Assembly (NCBI RefSeq): GCF_028649455.1
Contig: NZ_JAQSIO010000001.1
Coordinates: forward strand, 496,001 to 560,000
Length of the DNA stretch: 64,000 nucleotides
Source: Curvibacter microcysteis
GTDB taxonomy: Bacteria; Pseudomonadota; Gammaproteobacteria; Burkholderiales; Burkholderiaceae_C
Direction of reading: 5' to 3'
Both the position numbers and the translations under genes were made by a program. This document shows positions 36,134-43,920 of the stretch, piece by piece (position 1 is the stretch's first letter; each line of letters opens with the position of its first letter). Below the pieces are notes generated by a model, which made no database searches, had not been told where the DNA came from, and saw only the letters and a list, made by a program, of their open reading frames with translations.

Positions 36134-38412
36134 GGTTTGCCGGCGGCTTGGTCAGCCTTGATTTGGGCTTGGGCCAGGGCTTGCACCTGTTCACGGAGTT
36201 CAGGCGGAATGCGTTGCAGCACAGCACTTTGCTGCCCCTTCTTGGCCCCGAACACCAGCGCATCACGGAAGGCCAAAACCACCTTCTCCGGTTGCTTCAA
36301 CAAGTTGTAGACCGCGGCCATTTGCAGGGACATGCGCACGGCTTGGTCTGGGGCTTTGACGCGCCCGCCTTCCAAAGCCTTCAGCGCGAGATCCCAGTCA
36401 CCGGTGCGGCGCGCCATGATCAGCGTCGCATCCACCAGCGGCACATTGAAACCACCGTCTTCAATGTAGCTTCGCAGCTTTTTGGCAGCACCCTCCACGT
36501 CGCCTGCATTGGCCTGCACCAGAACCGTGGCATACCGCACCGAATAGGCATCTGGCTTGAGTGCAGCCGCTTTGGCCAGGGCGTCCTTGGCCTTATCGTG
36601 ATCGGCATCGTAGGAGTAGCCCGTGGCGAGGTTAGCCCAAATGACGGGCACATTCGGTCGAGAAGCCGCCATCAACTCATAGGCCCAAACCGCATTCCTC
36701 CAATCACCCAGGTTACTGAACTCGTCGGCCACTTGACTCAACAGTTTGCGGTAGTGCGGATTGATGGCAACCGCCTCCTTGCCAGCTTTCAGGGAGAGCT
36801 CCATGTACGTTTTGCGGCGTGGATCTGACGGGTTGGGTAGCAACTTAGCAGCTTTCAACAAGCCGATGCTGCGCATATATCGGTCCTCGGCGATGAAAGC
36901 TTGGCGGGTGCCGTACACGGTCGCCAGCAATCCGAGCACGGCCAGCACCGCCGTTGCCCAAGGCCAAACCGCCTGCCAAGGCCCAACAATTGGAGTCTCC
37001 GCCACCGACTTGGAGGGAGCAAGCATCAGCGCCATGTTCAAGGCCAAAAAGGCCCCGGTGCCAGCCAAATGCCACGGGAAACCCAGATTGCTCACCCAAA
37101 GCAACAACACCAAGCTCAAGACCCCAGTCAGGCGCATGGCAAGGTTGGAGTCTTCGGAACTCGTTACGCTACGCAGCAACTGCCATGCACTTTGCGCAAG
37201 CAATGCCAGCAATGCCAACACGAAAGCCCAACCAACAAGACCGTACTCAACGATCAGTTGCAAAAACTCGTTATGAACGTAGTAGTCGATCTCAATTTCA
37301 GATTTCTCAGTTTGGTACAGCGGGATCACTACTTCCCAGGTTCCCGCACCTACCCCAATAATCGGGTTGGCTGCAACTGCTTTCAGCGCAGCACGCCACA
37401 TGTCGAAACGCACAGAAATACTGCTTTTGTCGTTGGCCGTTTGCGCCTCACCCGTTGATTCAAAGCGTTGGAAGGCATGCGCAAAAGCACTGTGCCCGCG
37501 CCCCGACACAGCATGGTCCTTGAGTATGGAGGGGTTGCCCGTGGGCAACAGACCAAGGGCCACAACAACGGCCAAAAACAACAGCACGACCGTCCCCGCC
37601 GTGCTGGCTTGCCAACGCTGCGTGAGGCCCAAGGGATGACGGTAGAACCAGAACATCATGGGAACGGCGACCAAAGCGACCCCCACACCAAGAAGCGCTG
37701 AACGCGTACCCGTCATCAAGAACGCAGCTACATCCACGGCCAAACTGACCACCAGGAAGTACAACGGGAACCCGGCTCGCAGACGCGACAACAGCATCAG
37801 CGAGAACGGCAGCGCACACACTGCGTACTCAGAGAAGAAGTTCCGGTTCACAAAAGTGGAGGCCGGCTGTGCCGCCTGGGCAAACCACTCCACCCCAAAC
37901 CAATACTGGCAGGCCACCACCACGGAGGACAAAAAGACACCCAGGTGGATCGCCCAGGACAGCGCCACAAAAAAGGAGCGGGTCTTGAACTGCAGCGTGA
38001 GCCAGAACACCAGGGACAACAGTGCCCAGCGCAGGGCTTCACCTGTGGCCAAGTACGCGTGTGCCCAAAAAATACTGCCGACTGAATACAGGGTCAGCAA
38101 GACACCCAATGCCAAGAACCAGTGGCTTTGCAGCGGCGCTGGGTGGGTGCGGCGTTGCAGCGCAAACCACAGCAAGCCGCCCAAAGCCCCGAAGGCCACG
38201 ATGGCCGATTTGACCGAATCACCCACGGGCGCCGCTTCAGGGGCCCCCAACACGGGCAACAGAAAAAACATCAGGACCAGCATCCAGGCCGCACCCAAGG
38301 CCAAGGGCTCGCCAGCGGCCTCAGGCAGTGGGGTGGAAGGAGCTGCTTTTTGCTGCTCGGCCAACAAGGCCTGCCAAGCATTGGAGCTTGCGTGATTTTC
38401 TTGAACCGTCAT
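36130..38412 (-). CDS. O-antigen ligase/Wzy-family membrane protein with C-terminal TPR region
   Basis: 760 residues. About eleven membrane helices (45-480), with the Wzy_C/O-antigen ligase core around FVNRNFFSEYAV, TGTRSALLGV and the large periplasmic loop ending NPIIGVGAGTWE and DYYVHNEFLQLIVEYG. Residues about 530-750 form tetratricopeptide-like helices, suggesting protein contacts. In an operon with Wzm/Wzt it most likely transfers finished polymer to lipid A core or a protein rather than polymerising it. The DNA is visibly less GC-rich than its neighbours, common for O-antigen genes. Confidence 0.85.
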   Translation of the reverse strand: MTVQENHASSNAWQALLAEQQKAAPSTPLPEAAGEPLALGAAWMLVLMFFLLPVLGAPEAAPVGDSVKSAIVAFGALGGLLWFALQRRTHPAPLQSHWFLALGVLLTLYSVGSIFWAHAYLATGEALRWALLSLVFWLTLQFKTRSFFVALSWAIHLGVFLSSVVVACQYWFGVEWFAQAAQPASTFVNRNFFSEYAVCALPFSLMLLSRLRAGFPLYFLVVSLAVDVAAFLMTGTRSALLGVGVALVAVPMMFWFYRHPLGLTQRWQASTAGTVVLLFLAVVVALGLLPTGNPSILKDHAVSGRGHSAFAHAFQRFESTGEAQTANDKSSISVRFDMWRAALKAVAANPIIGVGAGTWEVVIPLYQTEKSEIEIDYYVHNEFLQLIVEYGLVGWAFVLALLALLAQSAWQLLRSVTSSEDSNLAMRLTGVLSLVLLLWVSNLGFPWHLAGTGAFLALNMALMLAPSKSVAETPIVGPWQAVWPWATAVLAVLGLLATVYGTRQAFIAEDRYMRSIGLLKAAKLLPNPSDPRRKTYMELSLKAGKEAVAINPHYRKLLSQVADEFSNLGDWRNAVWAYELMAASRPNVPVIWANLATGYSYDADHDKAKDALAKAAALKPDAYSVRYATVLVQANAGDVEGAAKKLRSYIEDGGFNVPLVDATLIMARRTGDWDLALKALEGGRVKAPDQAVRMSLQMAAVYNLLKQPEKVVLAFRDALVFGAKKGQQSAVLQRIPPELREQVQALAQAQIKADQAAGKP

Positions 38413-38444
38413 GTGCGATAACCCGTGTCAGACAGTGATCTTGT

Positions 38445-39674
38445 TCACCCAGCCAGGCTGGGCTCCCAACGGTGCGGCAAGCGCACCAAGCCCGGCGTCA
38501 AGCTGGGCGACACCCACTTGAACACCACGGCATTCATCCATTCATCCAGCGTCACCAGTCCTTGGCTGTCGAACAGGTAGCCGCTGAGTTTGTATTCGCC
38601 CGAGTGCAATGGCAGATCCGGGAAGCGCAGGGTCACACCCCACAAGCCGTCGCCCAGCTTCTGCACCTGCGACTGGGCATGTTCAGCATGGGTGGCCAAG
38701 GAGGTGATGCCCACGCCGTGTTGTTGCTCCAACATCAAGCCAAAGCTGGGTTGGCTTCCATCGGGCACCCGACCCCGAACGTGGATCACCAAGTCGGGCC
38801 CCGGCAACAAAGGCGGGGTGTCAGCCGTCAAGCCCTCCACCTCGATCGACACCAGCCCAGCTTGGTCCAGCGTGCGCACAGGACGTGGCGCGTCGACCGC
38901 TCGCAGCTCGGGGTCCTCACCATGGTCATCCTGCTGGCGCACATGGGTTTCATAGGAGGCCAAGACGTGCTCGGTGGGCCCAAAAGCCTGCACCTGCCCA
39001 CCACTGAGCCACAGCGACACGTCGCAGAGGTGGCGCACGTGGTAGAGGCTGTGTGAACAAAAAATGATGGTGCAGCCCGATTCGCGGAACTGATCGATGC
39101 GCTCGATGCACTTCTTTTGGAAGTGCTGATCCCCCACCGCCAGGGCTTCATCGATGATCAGGATGGCCGGTTCAACCGCCGTCACCAGGGCGAAAGCCAA
39201 GCGAACCGTCATGCCTGACGAATAGGTTTTGACCGGGCGGTCGATCGCGGCCTCCAACTCGGAGAACTCAATGATCGAGGGCTCCAGGCGCTTGATTTCC
39301 TCGGCAGACAGGCCCATCAGGCTGCCCCCAAAGTACAGGTTTTGGCGTCCGGTGAAGTCGGGGTGAAATCCGGCCCCCAACTCCAAAATAGCGGTCAAAC
39401 GGCCTTGGCGCGTCAACTTGCCCGTGCTGGGCTGCAGGGTGCCCGTGAGCAGTTTGAGCAAGGTGCTTTTTCCAGCGCCGTTGTCGCCCACCAAGCCCAA
39501 GCACTGGCCCTTGGTCAAACTGAAAGACACGTTCTTCAATGCCCAATGGCTGCGCTGCGGGCCGGTGCCCAACAACAGCGACTTCATGCGCGCGCGCGGC
39601 GAGTCGTAGATCTGGTACTGCTTGCCCAGGCCCTCGACCTCCATCACGGTTTCGGGGTTGAATTTGGTGCTCAT
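38445..39674 (-). CDS. wzt: Polysaccharide ABC transporter ATPase with C-terminal carbohydrate-binding domain
   Basis: 409 residues from ATG 39674. Nucleotide-binding domain (1-250): Walker A GDNGAGKST, signature YSSGMTVRLAFAL, Walker B ILIIDEALAVGD, H-loop SHSLYHV. Residues about 280-409 form the Wzt-C beta-sandwich seen in transporters that recognise a capped O-polysaccharide end. Powers export of lipid-linked O-antigen across the inner membrane. Overlaps wzm by ATGA. Confidence 0.92.
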   Translation of the reverse strand: MSTKFNPETVMEVEGLGKQYQIYDSPRARMKSLLLGTGPQRSHWALKNVSFSLTKGQCLGLVGDNGAGKSTLLKLLTGTLQPSTGKLTRQGRLTAILELGAGFHPDFTGRQNLYFGGSLMGLSAEEIKRLEPSIIEFSELEAAIDRPVKTYSSGMTVRLAFALVTAVEPAILIIDEALAVGDQHFQKKCIERIDQFRESGCTIIFCSHSLYHVRHLCDVSLWLSGGQVQAFGPTEHVLASYETHVRQQDDHGEDPELRAVDAPRPVRTLDQAGLVSIEVEGLTADTPPLLPGPDLVIHVRGRVPDGSQPSFGLMLEQQHGVGITSLATHAEHAQSQVQKLGDGLWGVTLRFPDLPLHSGEYKLSGYLFDSQGLVTLDEWMNAVVFKWVSPSLTPGLVRLPHRWEPSLAG

Positions 39675-40468
39675 AGCCAATCCACCAGTTGATCGCGGCT
39701 GCGACGTACCACCACGTCCAGGAGCAGCCCCACCCCAGACATCCAGACCAACATCGCGATCCACTGGGACGCTTCCGGCCACTCCCCCTTGAGCAAGACC
39801 AACTGGTAGGCCTCGACCCAAGCCGTCATCGGGTTGAGCCACAGCACCCAGCGCCACCCCTCAGGAAACTGGCTGACGGGAAACAAAACGGGCGAGATGA
39901 AGACGCCCACCGACAGCAGAAAACCGATGATCTGCACGGTGTCTCGGACGGCGGCGGAGAAGATGGCACACAGGTAGGCCAAGAGCACACAGAACAGCGC
40001 CTGCATCAACCACAAAGGCAAGAGGCTCAACACAGGCCAGGCGCCTTGGTGCATGGGCCAGTAAGCGACAGCCAGCAGCAAAATCAGGGGGCCATGTACC
40101 AGCATGGTGGCCAGTACGGCGCGGGTGGGGAACAAGACCGGGGGCAGCGGGTTCTTTTGCAAGATCCCGCCTGCATCCAACAGGCTGTTGGCCCCTCGGC
40201 CAATGGCATCGCAAAACGACATCCAGGGCAAGGCGCCCACAATCAAGAAAGCGCCGACTTGGCGTGTCGGGGCACCCTCGCCCAGGCGCAAGGCGAACAC
40301 CACATCAAACACCAAGTAGTAGGCGGCCACCGTCAGCAGAGGTTGGACGTAGCCCCAAAGCCAACCTGCCGCCGTGCCGGCATGCCGCGCCGACAACTCT
40401 CGCATGGTGAGCACCCACAGCAAATGACGTGACCTAAAGATCGTCAACAGGTCATGAATGAGCGGCAT
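39671..40468 (-). CDS. wzm: Polysaccharide ABC transporter permease
   Basis: 265 residues from ATG 40468; the upstream in-frame TTG at 40495 is less likely. Six membrane helices, ABC-2 type permease with WLWGYVQPLLTVAAYYLVFDVVF and the C-terminal LNPMTAWVEAYQ typical of Wzm/KpsM. Forms the O-antigen exporter with Wzt. Confidence 0.92.
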   Translation of the reverse strand: MPLIHDLLTIFRSRHLLWVLTMRELSARHAGTAAGWLWGYVQPLLTVAAYYLVFDVVFALRLGEGAPTRQVGAFLIVGALPWMSFCDAIGRGANSLLDAGGILQKNPLPPVLFPTRAVLATMLVHGPLILLLAVAYWPMHQGAWPVLSLLPLWLMQALFCVLLAYLCAIFSAAVRDTVQIIGFLLSVGVFISPVLFPVSQFPEGWRWVLWLNPMTAWVEAYQLVLLKGEWPEASQWIAMLVWMSGVGLLLDVVVRRSRDQLVDWL

Positions 40469-40498
40469 AGCAAGACTTCGTGTGGCAGAGTTCAATGA

Positions 40499-40524
40499 AC
40501 TGGGGCCGCAGCGGCGGCCCCAGT
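40499..40524 (-). terminator. Strong hairpin between parvulin gene and wzm
   Basis: Perfect 11-bp stem ACTGGGGCCGC / GCGGCCCCAGT with a four-base loop, just after the parvulin stop codon. No T-run. It may lower read-through into wzm or protect the upstream mRNA. Confidence 0.45.
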
Positions 40525-40528
40525 GGGC

Positions 40529-41431
40529 TTACTTGGCGGCAGACTTCGCCAATTGCGCCTCAATGAAGGCTTGCAGTACTTCAGGCTTAGGCTGAGCCTT
40601 CTCCATGATGCGGCGGCCTTCGGCAATGCGCGCATCTTGGGTCAGCTTGGCCAGAACTTCGGCCTTCAAGGTGTCTTTGACTTCGTCGAAGCTTTGAACA
40701 GAGGCTTCACGGATCTCCATCAACTGAAGAATGTGGAAGCCAAACTGGGACTCCACCACACCACTCAGTTCACCAGGCTTCTTGAGCGCAAAGGCCGCAT
40801 CCTCGAAGGACTTGACCATGCGGCCCGCCGCAAAAAAGCCCAAGTCACCACCCTTGGCAGCACTGCCCGGGTCGTTGGACTTTTCTTTGGCCAGCTTTTC
40901 AAAGTCAGCGCCATTGCGCAACTCAAGCAGCAATTGCTCTGCTTGCTCTTTGGTTCCACTGCCATTTGCCAACAAAATGTGACGAATACGGACCTCTTGG
41001 GGGCGTTCAAATCGCTTTGAGTCCGCCTTGTAAAGGCTCAGGGCTCTCTCGGTCAGCACCTTGTCATCGAGTTTCACCTTCTCGTCAATGCGCGCCAGTT
41101 GCATGTCCGACAGCACGCGGTCGGCTACGATGCGAAGTGTCGCTTGGTTGACCATGTCTTTGTCAACACCGGCTTCTTCAGCCTGCTTGGCCAGTACCCT
41201 GCGCATCAGCAGGTTGGAGCTCATGCGCCCCATATCGTCTGGTTTGCCCAGCATGGCTTGACGCATTTCAGGTGCCATGCGGCTGAGTTCAGACTCCAGA
41301 TCTGCGGTGGTGATGGCCACACCATCGCGTTGAATGACAATCCCCGGGCCTTGCGCAGCCGCGATCCCGGTCATGGAAGCGAGCAACATGCCTACCATGC
41401 AGGGCATGAAACGGACAAAAAATCGAGTCAT
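40529..41431 (-). CDS. Periplasmic parvulin-type peptidyl-prolyl isomerase
   Basis: 300 residues with a signal peptide (cleavage near AAA-QGPG). A SurA/PpiD-like N-terminal chaperone segment (about 30-150) precedes one rotamase domain starting at QEVRIRHILLA, with GGDLGFFAAGRMVKSFEDAAFAL and VVESQFGFHILQL. Helps fold exported proteins. It lies directly downstream of the secreted surface protein gene, which suggests that protein is a client. Confidence 0.9.
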   Translation of the reverse strand: MTRFFVRFMPCMVGMLLASMTGIAAAQGPGIVIQRDGVAITTADLESELSRMAPEMRQAMLGKPDDMGRMSSNLLMRRVLAKQAEEAGVDKDMVNQATLRIVADRVLSDMQLARIDEKVKLDDKVLTERALSLYKADSKRFERPQEVRIRHILLANGSGTKEQAEQLLLELRNGADFEKLAKEKSNDPGSAAKGGDLGFFAAGRMVKSFEDAAFALKKPGELSGVVESQFGFHILQLMEIREASVQSFDEVKDTLKAEVLAKLTQDARIAEGRRIMEKAQPKPEVLQAFIEAQLAKSAAK

Positions 41432-41458
41432 ACAACAACACTAAATCTAAAGCATCAT

Positions 41459-41487
41459 GAAAAAAGGCGGGAATTGCTTCCCGCCTT
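41459..41487 (-). terminator. Rho-independent terminator after the surface protein gene
   Basis: 10-bp stem AAGGCGGGAA / TTCCCGCCTT with loop TTGC; read on the minus strand it ends in six T residues. A second small hairpin (GACTC-TTGC-GAGTC inside TTGAA/TTCAA, 41492-41520) lies between it and the stop codon. Confidence 0.85.
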
Positions 41488-41528
41488 CATATTGAAGAGA
41501 CTCTTGCGAGTCCCATTCAAGCTACTTA

Positions 41529-43220
41529 TCAGTAGCGGTGCGACCAGTTGGCACCGAAACCGCTGGACTTGACGTAAGCCTTGCCCAGAACCGGCAGACC
41601 CAGAGCACCGTTGGGGGTGTTGATGGTCAGCCAGCCTTCGTTGCCAGTCGTGACGGAGATGTCTTGACGGGTCACGGTCGACTTCAGGGTCGGGGAAGCA
41701 GGAGCAGCAGCAACAGGAGCGTTGATACTGATCACACTGGCTTCGCCGCAGAAGCGGACGGTAGCGGCGGCAGCCACCGAGCTCGGGGAGACCACGAAAC
41801 CAACCGAAGCGGCAGCCGGGGCGGTTTCTTCGCGGTCGAACGGAGCAACAGCGCCGGTAGCCACGCAGATTTGGTAACCGTTGGTTGCCAGGGTGGTGTT
41901 GCTCGGGGTGAAGTAAGCACCCGGGGTAGCCCAGCCAGCCGAGAAGATACGGCCGTCAGCGCCAGTGGCAGCAGCGTAGTTGTATGCCACAGCATAGCGA
42001 CGGGTAGGCATCGAGAACACCCAGTCAGTCGTAGCAGCAATGCTGGTGGTGGTCAGGTACTCGTTCACAACCGAGTTCACAGCCAACGAAGCAGTCAGAG
42101 CCTTGGCTTGAGCCACAGAGTCAGTGCCATTGGCGGTGGAAGCAGGGCTCTTCGCGTAGGGGGTCGACAGGTCAGGCAGATCGTAGTAACCCGGGGTCAC
42201 CAGAGCGGTCGTGCCGGTCGTCACCAGGGTGGTGCCGTTAGCCAAGAACGAGTCGGTACGGAACAGCGGATCAGCAGTCACGTCGCCCACGATCGTGGTT
42301 TGAGCAGCGATGGTGTCAGTCGAACCGATGTAGGTGTCGGTGAAACCAGCAGCAGCTTGCGGGAAGAACACCAGGTTGGCACCAGCGGTTGCCTTCAGAG
42401 CAACAGCTTCGCCGCTGAAGGTAGCCGTGTTAACCACGTCGATGATGGTGTAGTTAGCCATCAGCTTGCCGGTGGGGTATGCCAGGCCCAGCGCGTTGGC
42501 CGAGTAACCTGCAGCTGCCGTGGCGCTGTTGGCAGTGGTGGTGCTACGAGCGTAAACGCGCGGATCGTTGATCAGCAGGTTCAGAGCGGCCGAGCCAGCA
42601 GCGGTGCTGAAGCAAGGAGCCACGCCAGCCACGTGCTTGGTAGCCGTGAACAGGGGGTTGACCGTGGGGGTAGCCAGCGGGGTGCCGGTGGCTTGGTCAG
42701 GGAAACCAGCTTGCTTGATGTCAGCCATCGTCAAGATTTCGACGTAGCCTTCGCGGGTTTCAGCAGCCAGGGCGTCGCCGGTCAGCTTGCTGTTCAGACG
42801 GCCAGTCACGAAAGCGGTCGTGGTCTTGCCAACGCCACCAGGCAGCGTGCACGAGTTGTCAGCCGTTTCCAGCTTGCTCAGACCCGTGGCGGTGTCGCGG
42901 CTGACCTTAGCGGCCCACACGTCGCCAGGCGACAGGTACAGCTGGAAGTCAAAAATATCGTCAGAGTTCGAAGCGCCACGGAAACGCACCTTCACAGCCT
43001 TACCGTTAACGGTGTCGGTGTTGGTGATGTTCAGCAGCGTGGCGTTGGAGCCTTGCGAAGTGAAGTAAGGCACCAGCAGGATGTCACCGATACCGCTGTT
43101 TTGGTACTGAATCGTACCTGCGGTCGGGCCATTGCTGAAAACGGCAGCGGATGCAGCACCAGCGAAGCCGAGGCCACCAATCATGGCAGCAATGCTTGCA
43201 GAGAGAATACTTTTTCTCAT
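41529..43220 (-). CDS. Secreted surface (S-layer-like) protein
   Basis: 563 residues from ATG 43220, which has GGAG eight bases upstream. A clear Sec signal peptide ends near ASA-AVFS. The mature protein is rich in Ala, Thr, Ser, Val and Gly, poor in Lys, with only four Cys; it starts SNGPTAGTIQYQNSGIGDILLVPYF, a segment I associate with abundant surface proteins of Comamonadaceae-type bacteria, and ends FGANWSHRY. A strong terminator and a long AT-rich leader fit high expression. Flanked by a periplasmic isomerase gene and the T2SS operon. Identification as an S-layer protein is inference. Confidence 0.6.
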   Translation of the reverse strand: MRKSILSASIAAMIGGLGFAGAASAAVFSNGPTAGTIQYQNSGIGDILLVPYFTSQGSNATLLNITNTDTVNGKAVKVRFRGASNSDDIFDFQLYLSPGDVWAAKVSRDTATGLSKLETADNSCTLPGGVGKTTTAFVTGRLNSKLTGDALAAETREGYVEILTMADIKQAGFPDQATGTPLATPTVNPLFTATKHVAGVAPCFSTAAGSAALNLLINDPRVYARSTTTANSATAAAGYSANALGLAYPTGKLMANYTIIDVVNTATFSGEAVALKATAGANLVFFPQAAAGFTDTYIGSTDTIAAQTTIVGDVTADPLFRTDSFLANGTTLVTTGTTALVTPGYYDLPDLSTPYAKSPASTANGTDSVAQAKALTASLAVNSVVNEYLTTTSIAATTDWVFSMPTRRYAVAYNYAAATGADGRIFSAGWATPGAYFTPSNTTLATNGYQICVATGAVAPFDREETAPAAASVGFVVSPSSVAAAATVRFCGEASVISINAPVAAAPASPTLKSTVTRQDISVTTGNEGWLTINTPNGALGLPVLGKAYVKSSGFGANWSHRY

Positions 43221-43450
43221 TAAAGACTCCATTTAAAAAAGTTGGTAAGCGCAACTACCAAGATTGATTACGCTAGAGGATGTTAGCACAGGCGTTGCGA
43301 GGATGAACAACAGACAAACCTGATGTGATTTTATGTAGAAAAAAAGCAACAGGTCCAATTCAGGCAAGTTCTTCAAACCATGGTCAGTCAACCCTCCTCA
43401 TGATCGATCCGCCTGACCAAAGCCAAGCGAACCCAGCAAACGCCACCCTA

Positions 43451-43879
43451 TCAGGGCTGTTGGTGATAGTACCACTGCCCCCGGTCCAGCAACCAAGTTT
43501 CATCCACCGTGGTGCTGATCGTGTCGTTGGCGCGACGCGACAGTGGCAAATAAACCGAGACCACCAACTTGACCGCGCATTTTTCAGCTTCGCACTGGAC
43601 GGTTTGAACTTCAGCGCTCTTCCAGCGCACTTGCTTGCCAAAGTTCAAGGCCCAGTTGTCAAAGTCGTTCACAGCTCGGTAGGAAGGCTCAGTCAACTCA
43701 TAGGCCTTCGGCCATTGGCTCGCACCCTTGATCAAATATGACCAACGAAGCTCAGACCGTTGGCGGACCACATCTTCGGCCTTCTGATCAGGAAGACTGG
43801 AACACGCGCCCAGCAGCAGCACGGTCAAACCCAGTGCCAGGCCACTGACCCGGCGGGTCCATTTTTGATCCCACATCAC
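43451..43879 (-). CDS. Small lipoprotein at the end of the T2SS operon
   Basis: 142 residues. Lipobox LLGACSS near residue 26, so it is a probable lipoprotein. The mature domain (about 115 residues) includes WSYLIKGASQWPKAYELTEPSYRAV and DETWLLDRGQWYYHQQP; I do not recognise the family. It starts 41 bases downstream of the secretin gene and could act as a pilotin or an accessory factor, which context suggests but the sequence does not prove. Confidence 0.75.
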   Translation of the reverse strand: MMWDQKWTRRVSGLALGLTVLLLGACSSLPDQKAEDVVRQRSELRWSYLIKGASQWPKAYELTEPSYRAVNDFDNWALNFGKQVRWKSAEVQTVQCEAEKCAVKLVVSVYLPLSRRANDTISTTVDETWLLDRGQWYYHQQP

Positions 43880-43920
43880 GCATCACTCCTAAACGATAAA
43901 AATTGACCTTGTCGTTCAAC

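Noticed and set aside
41538..43223. A 561-codon plus-strand open frame opposite the surface protein gene
   Set aside because: No signal peptide or domain; the minus strand has a ribosome site, signal peptide and terminator.
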